A stretch of DNA of 64,000 bases, taken from contig SDUX01000002.1 of NCBI GenBank assembly GCA_008729055.1, positions 3,375,874 to 3,439,873 on the forward strand, read 5' to 3'. Shown here piece by piece: positions 11,066-23,794 of this stretch. This stretch comes from Pyropia haitanensis (Eukaryota; Rhodophyta; Bangiophyceae; Bangiales; Bangiaceae). Every line of letters begins with the position of its first letter. Position 1 is the first letter of the stretch. The position numbers were made by a program, and so were the translations under genes. The notes under the pieces are model-generated. The model worked only from the letters and a program-made list of their open reading frames with translations, was not told where the DNA came from and made no database searches.

Positions 11066-12393
11066 GCCGGGCCGCGACCGGTCGGGCGCCGCCGACGCGG
11101 GCGGGCGGCCTCACGCGTGGGCGGGTGGGGGGAGGTGGGGGGGGGGGGGCAGGGGCAGCGCGGCGCCGCCCCGCCGGCCGAGACGCGCGGCCGAGGGCGG
11201 GGGGCGGCGGGAAGAGAGGAAGAGCGCGGGCGACAAGCGGTCGCAAATGGACAAGGGGAGGGGGGGGGGGGGTTCGATAGGCAATGGGAAAAAAAAAAAA
11301 AGGCGGGCGGGGTGGGTGCCAGGGGATTGGCGGGGGGAGGGGGGGTGGGACGGCGGCCACCGACGGGCCGCGGCAGACGGAGGCGCCGGCGAGCGAGTCG
11401 CGGCCAAGAGCGAGCGGCACCGCGACACCACCCCCCCCCCTCCTTCCCGCTCGCACAGACGCGGGTTCCCGCCGCACGTGCAGTATTGACACGTGGCACC
11501 AGAAGACTTGGACAATTCTTTGAGCAAAAGAGTTGTCAGTAAGCCCATCATGGACGAGTGATTGGTACCTTTGGTAAGTTCCGAACTCGGTCTGCGATTC
11601 TTTCATTTGTCCCCCACGTGCTCCGCGGGAGAGGCCGTCCTGCCGCTCCGCAGAGTCGGTGGATGCGCCTTCCCGCGCGAGAGCAACCGCGGCGGATCAT
11701 CACCGCCCGTTTCCTCTCTTTCTCACTGGCACAGCCACGACAGCGGCGGCGGGCGGGTCGCCCCCGTAGCGGGCCGACCCGCTGCGGGCCATCGTGACCA
11801 GCCGGTGCCGCCGCCGCGCTGGCAGCCACCCAGCGTGCCCCCACACACGTGCTGCCGCGGCCGGGGACGCGGCGGCGCGGGGGGGTGTCGGCGCCTCCCC
11901 CCGCCGTGCCGTCCCTCCCCCGTTGCGTGCCCACCAGCGTGGGCGGCAATGGCGGCGCGGCGACGGCGGCACGGTGGTTGGGCGGGAGGGAGGGAGTCGG
12001 AGAGGAGGGGAGGGGGGGGGCGTAACCAGATGGTGGGCGCGACTGTGAGGAGCCTGTGGGGTCTTGTTGCGCCATGGACGAGTGGCAGCGGCGGGGATGT
12101 GCCTTGCCTACGCTGAGTTCTTATGTGGTGGTGGAGCGGACGCCGTGTCGGGTCTTTTGCACCTCCACCTCTGTGTCGGTACGCTTTCAGACGCGCTACC
12201 TGCTTGCTCTCGATCCCACCGCCCCCTTATCAGTCCACTCGCCGCACGGTCGGTGAGCTCTCATTTAGGGCTTGGCCGGAGCTCCGTACCCCCTGCGGCC
12301 GTTGTTGAGGCGTCGTGGGACCCCCCCCCCTCCCCGGCGTCCCTCACAATCCCGCCCCCCCCTTCTCCAGTCACCCCCCCCCCCCCCGTCACC
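11066..12393. other. Intergenic, divergent promoter region between SNF5 (-) and membrane-protein gene (+)
   Basis: No supported gene. 11480-11720 has clearly lower GC than its surroundings and lies between two divergent starts. An A-run sits at 11288-11299. Open frames here are Arg/Pro-rich shadows. Confidence 0.5.
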
Positions 12394-12736
12394 ATGGCGC
12401 TGTCCGTCGGCACCCTCAACGGCGGCCTCAACGCGCTGCTGCTGCTGGTGCACCTGGTGCTGGCGCTCCTCGCGGAGCGCACCTACTCCCTCGCCGCCCG
12501 CGCGCAGCTGCACCTGACGCGCTCCACCGCCGCGACCAACGTGTCGCAGCTGCACGTGTCGCACTGGGGGTCCGCCGCCGCGTCGTGGCTGTGGGTGCGC
12601 GTGGGCGGGCGCCGGCGGCGGAGGGAGGGGGAGGATGGGGGGGTCGCCGCCAAGGGCAGCGCCGACGACGGCGCCGCTGCCGGCATGGGCGGTGGGGGCG
12701 CCGGCCATGCCACGGGCGGCGGCGGTGGCTTTGGCA

Positions 12737-12768
<32 letters not shown>

Positions 12769-14577
12769 ACGGCGGCGGTGGTCGCGGACGGCAGCTCCGA
12801 CGGCGGCCACAGCTGGCGCGTCGGCCGCGGCGGCTCGTGGTCGTGGGCGTGGGTGGTGGCGCTCGCCGCGGGCCTGGTCGCGCTCTTCCCCGCGGAGCTG
12901 GTCCTCGAGACCGGCCTCGACACCCGCCGCGACTGTGCGCCCGCGGCGGTGCGCGTCTCCGACGGCGTGTGCGCGTCGCCGTCGCGGGACGTGCCCGACG
13001 CGGCCGCGTCCGTGACGGCGGTGCTCGCCGCGCACCTCGACTGGGTGGACCGCGTGTGGACGGTGGTGCCAGAGGGGGCGGCCAAGTCCATGGTCACCGC
13101 CGAGGTGCGCGTCGGTGGTGCCGCCGCGGCCGGGCGCATCGTTGCCGCCAACTGTGCGCTCGCGGCGACGCCGTGCACGGGCGTGGCGGGCGGGTGTGGG
13201 GAGGTGGTGGTGCAGAATACGGGGGGGTCCCGGGGGTTTGTAACCGTCGGCAGCAGCCTCCTGCGGCCGACGCCGGTGGCGTCGGCGCCGGCGCCGACGC
13301 CAACGGCGCCGCCGAGTCGGGTCGCCTCGGTCCATTCGGCGCGATTGCCACAGGCACTGCGGCGGGGGTCGCCGGTCGACGCGACGACGCGGTCTGCCGC
13401 CAGCACGGCCGCCGCGGCCGCCACAGGCCGCGATGACGCCGCTGCGCCCGCCGCGACCCCCAGCCCCGCACCCGCGGTCGGCGGCCGCCCATCCAGCGGC
13501 GCACCCGCCAGCGGTGGCGGGCGCCCCCCCACATTCACGTCCCTGGAGCACGGGGACCTGGTCTACACCAGGGCCTTTTTCTTTTGGCCCGACACCCCGA
13601 ACGCGGCGTCCGTGGCGGCCGCCGCCGCCGCCCGTCCCGGCCGCACGCGCGTCGCGACGCGCGGCGTCGAGGCGGTGCTGTCGCAGGCGGACTTTGGCCG
13701 CATCCGCGCCGCCTCCCGGGCGCTGTCGGCGGCCCCCCTGGCGTTCCCCATCCGCGCCGCCTATGGCCGCCTCTACACCATCAGCTGTGACACGGACGGG
13801 CTCGACGGCGGCGACCTGGCCGCCGCCGCGTCCATCTACCGGGCGATGCAGATGAGCCAGCCGACGGGATGGGGCGCCAACGCGTCGGCGCAGGCGCTGC
13901 CGCCCGCCCTCACCGTTGACGAGCTCCTCCGCGGCGCGTTTGCGTGGAAGGCCGTCGACACGTACGCCCAGTGCGCGGCGGCGGTGGCCGTTTATACGGA
14001 ATGCGGGGTGATGGACTGGCACCGGGCGGTGCCGCTCGTGGCGGTCGCCGCGACGCTGCTGGGGCTGTACGCCGCCGCGGTGCTGATAGCGTGGGACGTG
14101 CCGCGGGAGCTGCACGTGCCGACCAACGCGGCTGCGTGGCAGCGGCTGGCCATGGCGGCGGGCGGCGGCGGCGGCGGGGGGGGAGGTGGCGGCGGCGGCG
14201 GTGGCGACGGCGCCGGCGTTGGCATGGACGGCGACGGCGGCGGGGGGGGGCGCGGCGGCTGCGCCCGCTGCCTCGCCGGCTGCGACGTGGAGGTGGGCGC
14301 CCTGGCCGCCGCCGACGCCCCCGTCGCGGGCGACGGCGGCGGCAACGTCGACGGCGGCGGCAGGCGTGCCGGTGCGGCGGTGCCGCCTCCGCTTCGGGTG
14401 CCCGCCTCGCCGTGGGCACCCGCCTCGCCGCGGACGTCGGCCTCGCCATTGTCGCCCCGGTCGCGCGCGTCGCCAACGTCGCCGCGCGGCGGGCGGCTGC
14501 TGCTGCCGCTGCCGGGGAGCCCCGTCGCGCACCAGACGCCCCACGGTTTCGTCTATGTGGTGCTGGGGGACCCGTGA
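12394..14577 (+). CDS. Membrane protein of unknown function, three predicted membrane segments
   Basis: Clean frame of 727 residues from ATG 12394, chosen over upstream in-frame codons because it follows an untranslatable-looking C-rich leader (CCCCGTCACC ATGG) and begins directly with a hydrophobic signal-anchor (LNALLLLVHLVLALLAE, residues ~10-27). A second hydrophobic segment lies at ~148-171 (WAWVVALAAGLVALFP) and a third at ~544-566 (VPLVAVAATLLGLYAAAVLI). Between segments two and three is a ~370-residue domain with scattered cysteines (DCAPAAV, CTGVAGGCG, TISCDTDG, ECGVMDW), probably lumenal or extracellular and disulfide-bonded. A Gly-rich linker and a Pro/Ser tail follow. I recognise no family. 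The even cysteine pattern and unbroken frame support a real gene. Confidence 0.65.
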
Positions 14578-15200
14578 GCGTAGCGCTGGCGACGAGGGCG
14601 ACGTCACGCCCGTGGGTCGGGCGGGCCTGGCCTAGGCCTGGGGAGCTAGGAGGCGCGCTGCTGAACGGGGATGTGCGGCTGCGCCGCGCCAGCCATGACT
14701 GTCGGGCGCGTCGTTTATCTTTGTCGTTACCGTAACAAGGTCAGCGGGAGGGGGAAGCGGAGGGCGGGGGACGGGCAGCTAGCGTCTGGTTGGTGGCGGG
14801 CGGCGCACCCACGTGGGGGTGGAAAGGGGAGGTGGGGGAGAGGGAACACGACCGCCACCGCGCCTACCAACGCTCGGGCGAGGTGCCGACAGGCACGGAG
14901 AGAGCTCAGCGCCCACCACCGCCACCGAGAGCGGCCGGGGGAAGTGGGGCGGGAGTAGCGGGGGAGCGCCTGCCCCGCCCGCCACGCCCGACGCTGCCAG
15001 CGCATCGCGACGGCGTTCGTATCACTGCGCGTGTGTTTCTCCTCCCGCCACGGGGGGCACGTGCCCACCGCGTCGCCTGCCGGCGATGCCCCTACCCCCA
15101 CCCCCTCCTCCCCTCCACCCCCCTCCCCCCACAATCCCCCCCCACCCTGTCCCTCCCCTCCCTCCCTCCCGCGCAGGTCCCCCCCCCCCCCCCCGGCTCG
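14578..15200. other. Intergenic gap between convergent genes
   Basis: 3' flanks of the membrane-protein gene (+) and the large low-complexity gene (-). No gene seen. Confidence 0.5.
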
Positions 15201-15561
15201 TCACCGCCGCGCGCGCTTGGCCCCCCCGGCAGCCACCGCCGCGTCCCGCGGTGGCCCGCGGCGCCGCGCCGCCGGCGACGGCCGCGACGGCGACGCGCCA
15301 CCGCTCCGCCGCTGCCGCGTCCGCGACGATGGCGAGCCAGCCGACGCTGCCGCTGCAGCCACCGGCGGGGTGGCCGTGGCGGCGGCGCCGCCGCCGCCCC
15401 GCCGCGACCCGGCCGACGGGCGGCCGGCCGCCGCGGCGCCGCCGCGGCGCCGCTTGGACGACGCCGCCACCCCCCCCGCCGTGCGGGCGCCCCCGGCGGC
15501 AGCGTCGTTGCCGGCGGCAGCGGCAAAGGGAGAGGCTACCCCTCCCGTCGCCCACCGTCTG

Positions 15562-15596
<35 letters not shown>

Positions 15597-17311
15597 GTCC
15601 CCCCCGCCAAAGGGCTCCCACACGCACGCCTCCCCCCCTTCCCCTTTGGCGTCCCCCCCGCCGGGCGAGGCTGGCACCCGGGGGGGTGCCAGGGGGGGGA
15701 AGCCCCCGGCGGGCGCCGGCCACACCGCGACGAGCGACGCGGGCGACGCGGTGGCGGCTGCGGCCGCCGCGGCCGCCGCCGCCGGGGGGGTTGGAAGGGG
15801 GGATTGCAGCGACAGCGGCGGCGGCGGCAGAGGCGGCAGCGGCGGCGGCGGCAGCGGCTCTGCTGTGGGGGACGGCGGTGCCGGGGGTGGCGTCGCCATC
15901 GTTGGGGACACTGGCACCGCCGGCGGCGGTGCCACAGCCGGGGACAGGAGCGCCACCCGCGGCGGCGTCGCCACCCAGGACAGGCGCGCCGGGAACGGGT
16001 GCGCAGCCGGGGGTGCCGCCATTCCGGGCGGGGACAGGGGCGCCCAGGCGACGCCGCCATCCCCACCCGGGGGTACCCCCGGCGTGTCAGGGCTAGCGGC
16101 GAGCCCCCCCACCGCGGCCGCCTGCGTCGGGGGCGACGGGGGAGGGGAGGGCGCCGCCGCCGTTGCCGGGGGCGCCACTGTCGCCGCCGCCGCCGCCGCC
16201 GCCGCCAGCGGCAGCGGCGCCGCGCGGGCGACGAGCCCCGCGGCCTCCGCCATCATCGCGAGGCCGTCCAGGGCGGCGTCGGCCAGCGACGCGGCGGCGG
16301 CGCCAATGGTCGCTGCGGCGGCCACGCCGGTGGGCGGCACGGCCGCCGCGTCGGCGGGTGGCGCCGCAGCGGCCGCAACAACCGGCGGCGTGGCGGCCGC
16401 GGCTGTGTGCGGCGCGGCGGCCGCGGCGGTCGACGCGGCCACGAGGCGCGGCGACGCCAGCCCATCCCCGGCCGGCGGCGCGGCGGCCGCGTCGGCGGGT
16501 GGCGCGGCAGCCGCAGCGGCCCGCGGCGCGGCGGCCGGGGTCGTGGACGGCCACGCCGCCGCGTCGGCGGGCGGCGCGGCCGCCGCACGGGGCAACGGTG
16601 CCGCCGCGGCCACGAGGCGCGGCGACGCCGGCCCATCCCCGGTCGGCGGCACGGCGGCCGTGGCAGCGGGCGGCGCGGTGGCCGCGTCCGCGGGCGGCGC
16701 GGCGGCCGCGACCGCCGGCGGCGCGGCGGCCGCGTCTGCAGGCCGCGCGGCGGCCGTGGCGGGCGGCGGCGCGGCGGCCACGTCGGGGGTGGGCGACACG
16801 GCCGCCGCGTCGGTGGGAAGCGAGGCCGCCGCCGCGACCGGCGGCGTGGCGGCCGCGGGCGTGGACGGCCACGACGCCGCGTCGGCGGGCGGCGCGGCCG
16901 CCGCACGGGGCGGCGGCGGTGCCGCGGCCACGCGGCGCGGCGACGCCGGCCCGTCCCCGGTGGGCGGCGCGGCGGCCGTGGCAGCGGGCGGCGCGGCCGC
17001 CGCGGGCGGCGCGGCCGCCGCGGGCGGCAGCGGCTGCGGCGCAGCGGCTGCCGCCGGCGGGTCCGCGGGGCGCCCCCCCCCGCCACCCCGCGGCGGCCGG
17101 GGACGTCCCCCGCCCGCATCGCGTGCCGCCACCGCCACCGCCGCGGCGGCGGCCGCGGCGGCGACCGACACGCCCCGCCAGACGCCCGCCACGCCGGCGG
17201 CAGCGGCCGTCCCTCCCCCATCGTCGGGGGCGTCCCACTCGGCGCCCGCCGGCGCGCGCGGCAGCACCGCCCACCCCGACGCGCCGCCGCCATCCACGCC
17301 GCCGCCGCCGC

Positions 17312-17380
<69 letters not shown>

Positions 17381-17766
17381 TGCCGCCGCCGTGGCGGCGG
17401 CGGGCGCCCCCGGGCGCGCCGCTATTCTCCTCCCCCGCCGCGGGCGCGGTCGGCCGCGGCCGCCGGCGCACCCCCCCAGCCCCACCGCTCCCACCGGCCG
17501 CCACACGGGCGGCCGCCAGCGCGTCGGCGCCCTTCCCCCCCCCCCCCCCCGCTCCCCCCCCCCTCCCCCCCCGCGGCAGCACGCACCGCCCCCACCAGCC
17601 GCGCCCGCCGCTCGCGGCGGCGCACCTCCCGCTGGCGCTCCCGCTCGGCCCGCGCGGCGGCGGCCGCCGCGGCGCGACCCGCCGCGGCGAGCGCCCGGTC
17701 CCGGCGGGAGCGGCGGAGCCACGCCACCGCCGCGTCCGCGGGCGGACCCCCCCCCCGGGGCGGCCC

Positions 17767-17804
<38 letters not shown>

Positions 17805-18116
17805 CGCCGCGGCCGCCGCGTCGGGCGCGCGCCACGCGCCGCGGACGGCCGCCTTGAACGCCGCGGCGGCCGCCCAGGCGGGGAGCCCAGCGGCGGCCGC
17901 GCCGTCGGCCGCGACGCGGCAGAGGCCGGGGGGGGGGGGGCGAGCCGCGCCAGGCGCAGCGCGCCCGCCGCGCGGCGGACGGCGACGGGGTCGAGGGCGG
18001 CGAGCGACGCGGCGGGCGGCAGCACCGCCACGGCCAGGCCGCCGTCGGCCGCGGGCGTCAGCAGCAGCAGCGTCGGCAGCGCCGCGGGGGGCGTGCCGTC
18101 GCGGGGCCCGCGCGGT

Positions 18117-18147
<31 letters not shown>

Positions 18148-18286
18148 GGTCTGCCTCGAGGAGCGCGGGGGGCGGCGACGGCGACGACGCCGCCGTCCGA
18201 CCCCGCCGCGCCGCCGCTGACCGCGTGCCGGGCGTGCCCGGCGTGTGCGGCGTGCCGGGCGTGGCGGCGCACGGCCACCACGGCCG

Positions 18287-18324
<38 letters not shown>

Positions 18325-18837
18325 GCCGCCGCCCGCCCGGCGGGGGCGGCGTGGCCGCTGCGCCAGCCGCCGCCGCGGCGGCGGCGGCGGCCGCCATGCC
18401 CCGCGCGGAGCGGCGGCCCGCCACCCCCCCCCCACCGCCGCCACCCCCGCCGCCACCCCCCCCCCGCCCGCATCCGATACCGTCCGCGGCCGCCGTGACG
18501 GCGGCGACGGGAGCGACGACGACCGCGGCGGCGGCGGCGGCGGCGGCGTCGGCACCGGCACCGGCGGCGGCGGCGGCGGCGGCGGTGGCGGCCGGGCGGG
18601 CGCGGCGCCGTCGGCGGCGCCGTCCCCCCCCCAGCACACGGCGCGGGCGACCACGTGGCGAGCACCGCCACACCCGCCGCGGCAACGGCGGCGAGCAGCG
18701 CCCGCGTCGCGTCAGCGTCCCAGGCCGCCGCCGACGGGCGGACGCGCAGCGCGACGCCCGCCGGCGCCGCCCACAGGCGGCCGCCCGCCGCGGCGGGCAG
18801 GACGCGCAGCAGCCGCAGCGGGGGCGCCGCGGCCGCC

Positions 18838-18869
<32 letters not shown>

Positions 18870-19965
18870 CATCCCCCAAGCGGCTGGCGGCCGCGGCGGC
18901 AGGCCGACCGCCGCCCGCGCGGCGGTGACGGCGGCGGCGAGGCCGCCGGGCGACGCCGCCGCCGCCGCCGCCGCCGCCGCCGTCAGCACCGCCTCGAGGC
19001 CCCCAAACGTCGCCCCGCGGGGCGCCGCCGCCGCCGCCGCCGCCGCGTCGGCCCGCCGCCCGTCGGGCGTCTTGGCCGCCGCCGCCGCCGTCGCGACGGT
19101 GGTCCCCCCCCCCCCCGCGGCGGCGCCCCCCCCCCCCCCCCCCCCGCCCCGCGGTGGCGGCGCCCCGCCACAGCGGGCACCACCCGCCCGCCCCCCCCCC
19201 CCCAGCGCGGCCGCCGCGCCCGGCGCATCGGCCGGCCACGCGGCGGCCGTCGCGCCCGTCGCGAGCGCCCAGTCGTCGACCCCCCCCCCCGGCCCGGCGC
19301 AAAGAGGGCAACCTCGGCGGCGGGCGGGATGGCCGCCGCCGCCGCCGCCGCGGCGCGCCGCACCGCCCGCGGCGCGGCGGCGAGGCGCGTGCCCGCAACG
19401 GCGGCGGATAGGAAGAGGACGACGGTGGTGGCGGCGGCCAGGGGGGGGTGCCCGACGAGCGTCGCCAGCCGCCGCGGCGCGCATGGCCGCGGGGGGGGGG
19501 GGGGGGGGGGGACGCCGCGGAATGCAGCGCCCCAGCCGCCGCCGCGGCGGCCGCCGCGGCACCGACGGGCGCCGCCGTGGGGAGGTGCACGTGCCAGTGC
19601 GCGCGGCAGGCGGTGTAGGTGATGCGGGGGGTGGGGGGGGGGAGCGCGGCGGTGAAGGCCGCCGCGGCGGCCGCCTCGGCGGGGGTGCCGGCGATGAGGA
19701 TCGCCACGCCGCCGGTGGCGGCCGTGGGGATGGCGGGGGGGGAGGGGGAGGGGGAGGGGGAGGGGGAGGGAGGAGGTGGGGGGAGGGGGGGGGGGCGGCG
19801 GCGGCGGCGGGGGCGGCGGGGGCGGCGGCCGCGGCGGCCACCGCCACGGTCGCCGCATCCACCAAGCCGGGGGAGCGGGGGGAGCGGGGCGCCGCCCGGT
19901 CGACGCCGCCGCCACCGCCGCCGCCACCGCCGCCACCGCCGCTGCCGCCGCCGCTGCCGTCGCCG

Positions 19966-19997
<32 letters not shown>

Positions 19998-20288
19998 GCC
20001 GCCGCTGCCGTCGCCGTCGCCGTCGCCGTCAACGGCAGCGTCCATGGCGGCAACGTCGGCGGCAGCGGCGGTGGCGCACCGCGGGGAGGCGGGCGGGGAC
20101 GGCACGGCGGCGGCCGCGTCGGCCGGCGGCGGGGCAGCCGGCGAGCCAGGGGAGGCCAGCCCCGCGGCCACCATTGCCGCCCACGCCGCGTCGGCCGGCC
20201 GGGGCGCGGCGGCAGCGGCGGGGGGCGGCGGCGGGAGCGCGCCGCCGGCGGCGGCGGCAGGGAGAGGAGGGAGGCGCGGGGTGGCCAT
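15201..20288 (-). CDS. Large low-complexity Ala/Pro/Gly-rich protein, unknown function, frame-broken
   Basis: An almost open minus-strand frame from ATG 20288 to a stop at 15201. Better-than-shadow segments include VAILIAGTPAEAAAAAAF followed by ITYTACRAHWHVHLP (near 19700-19570), LATLVGHPPLAAATTVVLFL (near 19450, in a second frame), LLRVLPAAAGGRLWAAP (near 18790), and TLLLLTPAADGGLAVAVLPP (near 18040, in a third frame). They sit between long Ala, Pro and Gly runs, so the frame must shift several times at homopolymers. 16420-16970 codes for three divergent copies of a GDGPASPR-centred unit. The C-terminus is basic (SSKRRRGG, RTRQRRSGG, ending GGAKRARR) and could be a nuclear signal. I cannot name a family. 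A nuclear, largely disordered protein is a guess. The true start may lie upstream of 20288, where a good strand-like segment is found. Confidence 0.45.
16420..16970 (-). repeat. Long-period internal repeats in the low-complexity protein
   Basis: Three copies of a block coding GDG(P/L)ASPR(R/L)VAA lie near 16968-16920, 16650-16605 and 16470-16435. Two of them are followed by nearly identical stretches coding AAAAPPADAA(S/A)WPST (near 16905-16860 and 16590-16543). Copies differ at scattered bases, so this is an old duplication inside the gene. Confidence 0.6.
19741..19771 (+). repeat. GGGGGA microsatellite
   Basis: Five tandem G4-5A units in the low-complexity gene. The G-rich strand could form a quadruplex. 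Confidence 0.7.
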
Positions 20289-22797
20289 GGCCCGCCGCGG
20301 CGGCGGCCAGACAGATGCGCAGCAGGGGCTGGTGGAGGCCAGGGGGGGGGGGGGGGCAGGGGGGAGGGAAGGGGAGGTGAGGGGCGGCTCCCCACCACGT
20401 CCACGTCAAGCACGACGGCCACAATCCGGGACGGGGGGATGGATGGGGAAAGGGGGGGGGGGGATGGCAGCGACCGCGGCAGCGGCATCCGCGGCAGAGG
20501 CGGGCGGCGGCCGCCGGTGCGCACCCGCCGCGTTGGCCACGGCCGTGTGGCTGGCCGCGGCAGGGCGCGACGCCGCCGCCGCGGGGCGGCGCGCCCCGCC
20601 GCGACCGCGGCGGCAGCGGCCGGGGGGGGGGCGCGCCCGCGCGGCGGGACGGGGCGCGCGCGCCGCCGCCGGCGCTGGCCGGCGGCGGGCGCGCCGCGCG
20701 GCGCGAGGCCGCGCGGCCCGCGCGGCGGCCGCGGAAAGGGCGGGACCGGCCGCCGCGCGGGCGCGCGGCGGCACTGGGATGCATCGCCGCTGTGGTCGGC
20801 GACGCGTCGTGCGTGGGCCAATTGAACGTGCCACGTGTGTGTGATCGAGGCGGCGCTGCCTGGATCGGCAGGCGCCCAGCAAGCGGATCCAACACGACAC
20901 AGCCACAATCCGCGACGGGGAACGGCGGGACGCGCGTGCGCCCCGCCGCGCCAGACGCTCCACAGCGCCCCAGAAGTTTACCCGACGGGGTAGCCAAATA
21001 CATATTCCCGAAAGTCTATTCCTTGAGTGGAAAGCACACTTCTTCTGTGTAGACGTTTGTGATCTAGAATTTAAAGCTGAGCATGTGTCGTGAGTGGGTA
21101 GTCGTGACTATGCATGAAGAATACTGTTTGGCATGGACAATGCGGGTACATGCACGCAAGTACACTTCGGATCCTGTGTCTCAAACGTCTTTCATGGTTT
21201 TTTCGTGCAAGATGTGCTTTATTGCTATCTGCAGCATCGCCCTGCCCTCCCCGACCGCCAAGCACATCTGGTGCAACAAAAGAAAATGGAAGCAGACGAA
21301 CACGGCAAGGTGACAACAGCAGCGAGACCAAGATGGAGCGAGCATACATCCAAGCGACGCGAGAGGGACGGACAAGGTCAGTCAGTGTCATCACAGCATC
21401 TCAGCACAGAGGATGCTCGCAGCATGAGCAAGTACGCACACCCCGCATCGCCGGCGGTGCGGCGACCGTTACACCGAGCGCCCACCCTCTCCCCCCCCGA
21501 TGGCCGCCCGCCCCTCCCGCGGCATTCCCCCCTCGCTGTCCTACCCCTTCCGCTAGCGTCCGCGAGGAGACCTGGGCCCACGCACCTCTCGCGGCGTGGG
21601 CTGCAGACCAGTCGGGCACGCCGCCACAGCCGCTGCCGCCGCCACTGCCGCAGCCGCCACTGATGTCTCTGCGGCCGCCGCTGCAGGTGAAGACCACCAC
21701 CGCCGCCTTGCGGGTGCACTTGCGCGGGACAATCAATCCCCTTTTGCGGGTCAATGACCCACAACCCAGAGGTCGGCCAGAGGGAGGCGGCAACGGTGGC
21801 ACGTAGAAGGTGCCCGAGACAAGGGAATGGGGAAGGGCGGAAGTGAGAGCGGGGTACGCGCCGAGGTGGGTGAGAGGGTAGTGTGAAGAATGAGGTGCGG
21901 CAGGGTCAAGAGAGGGGGCAGAGGGGAAAGGGAGGGGGTGAGAAGGGTGGGATGGGGAGGGCGCGGGACAGGGAGGGGTGTGAAGAGAAGAAGAGACAGG
22001 GAAAGTGGGCCCGCAGGACCCATAAGACACGCAAGGCTCGAAGTAGACGTCAGTATCATGGCCGCGTCGCATGTCCGCAGGCGCCCCCACACGGGGAGCC
22101 GCTCTCCACAGAGACGCGGAGTGGGCTCGCGGCGGCGGTGCAAGCAGCGGCAACGGAAACAGAGGCGGAGACGATGGCGACAGTGGCGGCAGAGACAACG
22201 GCGGTGGTGAGCCGCGAGAGGATAGTACACCTCGCCCGTCCCTGCACCTTCCCTCCTGGCCCTTGCCCCATCCTCCCTCCTTCCCCTCTCCCACTCCCCC
22301 TCCGTCCCACCCCAGCTTACCGCCAAGAGTGGCCTCGCCAAGTGAACGGCCCACGTCATGCACCGCTGCCTTCGATCCCGCCGCACGCGTCCAGGCGGGA
22401 CGGACACTGCAGCGCACAAAGCAGAGGGAGGGGTGAAGTAGAAGGGTGGGAGTGGTGGGACAGAGCCCGTGGCGAGCAGGCGAGGGAAAGGCAGTGGAGA
22501 GGCGCACGAGAGGGGGTGGGAGGCGGGGGGGCAGGATGGCAAGGGCGGGATGGGGGAGGATTCGGGGCGGTCGACTTGCACTGGGACGACCCAAGGTGGG
22601 GAGAGACGTGCAAGCGACCACTTGCACCGCTGCATTCTCGATTCTCACGAAATGAGGGGTGCCAATTATTGAGTGCGACTCAACGTGCTGACCACCAACC
22701 GGCGACTGCGTGTGGTACCGGTGATGAAGTGGAATCTATCGTGTGAAGAGGAAAAAGCGTCGTAACACAATCCTATGGTGGTATATTTGAGACAATC
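20289..22797. other. Long intergenic region with two lower-GC stretches
   Basis: Lies between divergent genes. 20390-20500 codes, on the minus strand, for the strand-like segment SRIVAVVLDVDVVGS, which may belong to the downstream gene's true N-terminus. 20985-21420 and 22600-22797 are markedly less GC-rich than the rest. Open frames at 21400-22750 on both strands are Pro/Arg-rich and match nothing I know. No RNA gene or transposon ends seen. Confidence 0.45.
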
Positions 22798-23073
22798 ATG
22801 TATTCTTTTACCCCGCTAGTTTCGAAACGGGGTGCTGTGTCGCGGCCAGACACGGTCGCCGACGCGTCCGCGTCGTCGCCGCGGACGCCCGTGCCGGCGG
22901 CCGCTGCCGCCGCCATTGCGGCGGCGCCGCCTCCCGCCGCCCCGCCGTCGCGGCGGCGCGTGCGGCGGGCGGCGCGGGCGGCTGCCGGCCGCCGCGCCAT
23001 GCCGCGACCCCCCCCCCCCCGACGACCACGAGCACCCCCCCCCCACCCCCCACTCCCCCCCCACCACCACCAC

Positions 23074-23123
<50 letters not shown>

Positions 23124-23251
23124 ACGCCCACCGGCGGCGGCGGCGGCGGCGGCACGAGGCGCGCCTCCGCCTCGCCGCGGCCGCCGCGCAGCTGGCGGCG
23201 CACCTCGACGGCGGCGGCGGCACCGCCGGCGCCCCCCTCCCCCCCCACGGT

Positions 23252-23284
<33 letters not shown>

Positions 23285-23746
23285 GGCGGTGGCGGTGGTG
23301 GTGGTGGTGGTGGTGGTGGTGGTGGTGGTGGCGGTGGCGGCGGCGGCGGCGGCGGCGTGGCGGCGACGCTGGTCGCCCCCGCCGCGGGGCCGCCCGTCTC
23401 GGCCGCCGCGGCGGGCGGGGTGCTGGCGGTGGCGGCCGCGGCGGGGGTGGTGGTGTGGCGGCTCCACCGGCTGGGTGCCACCGCCGCGGGCGGTGTTGGT
23501 GGTGGTGGCGGTGGTGGTGGCGGCGGCGGCGGGGAGGGGGGGGGCGCCTCCGCCCGCGGGCGGTCGCGGCGCTCGCCGCCCCCGCGGGCGTGACGCTGAC
23601 AGACGTGGACGTTGGCGGCGGCGGGGGCGTGCTCGCCGTGCGCGCGGTGTGGGGGGAGGGCGCCGCCGCCGCCGTCGCGGTGCTGCTCTACGACACGGCG
23701 TCGTGGGCGCTGCTCCTCCGGCTGCGCGTGGGCGGCGCGCCCGCTG

Positions 23747-23794
<48 letters not shown>

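Noticed and set aside
12265..14607. 780-codon minus-strand frame opposite the membrane protein
   Set aside because: Arg/Gly/Ala-rich without domain; the plus frame has membrane segments and ordered cysteines.
14790..19622. 1610-codon plus-strand frame
   Set aside because: Arg/Gly/Pro runs throughout, no strand or helix-like segments; the minus frame shows hydrophobic strands and a basic C-terminus.
21401..22746. Possible gene on either strand
   Set aside because: Open frames on both strands are Pro/Ser or Arg/Gly-rich, with no domain, no good start context and no conserved-looking segment.
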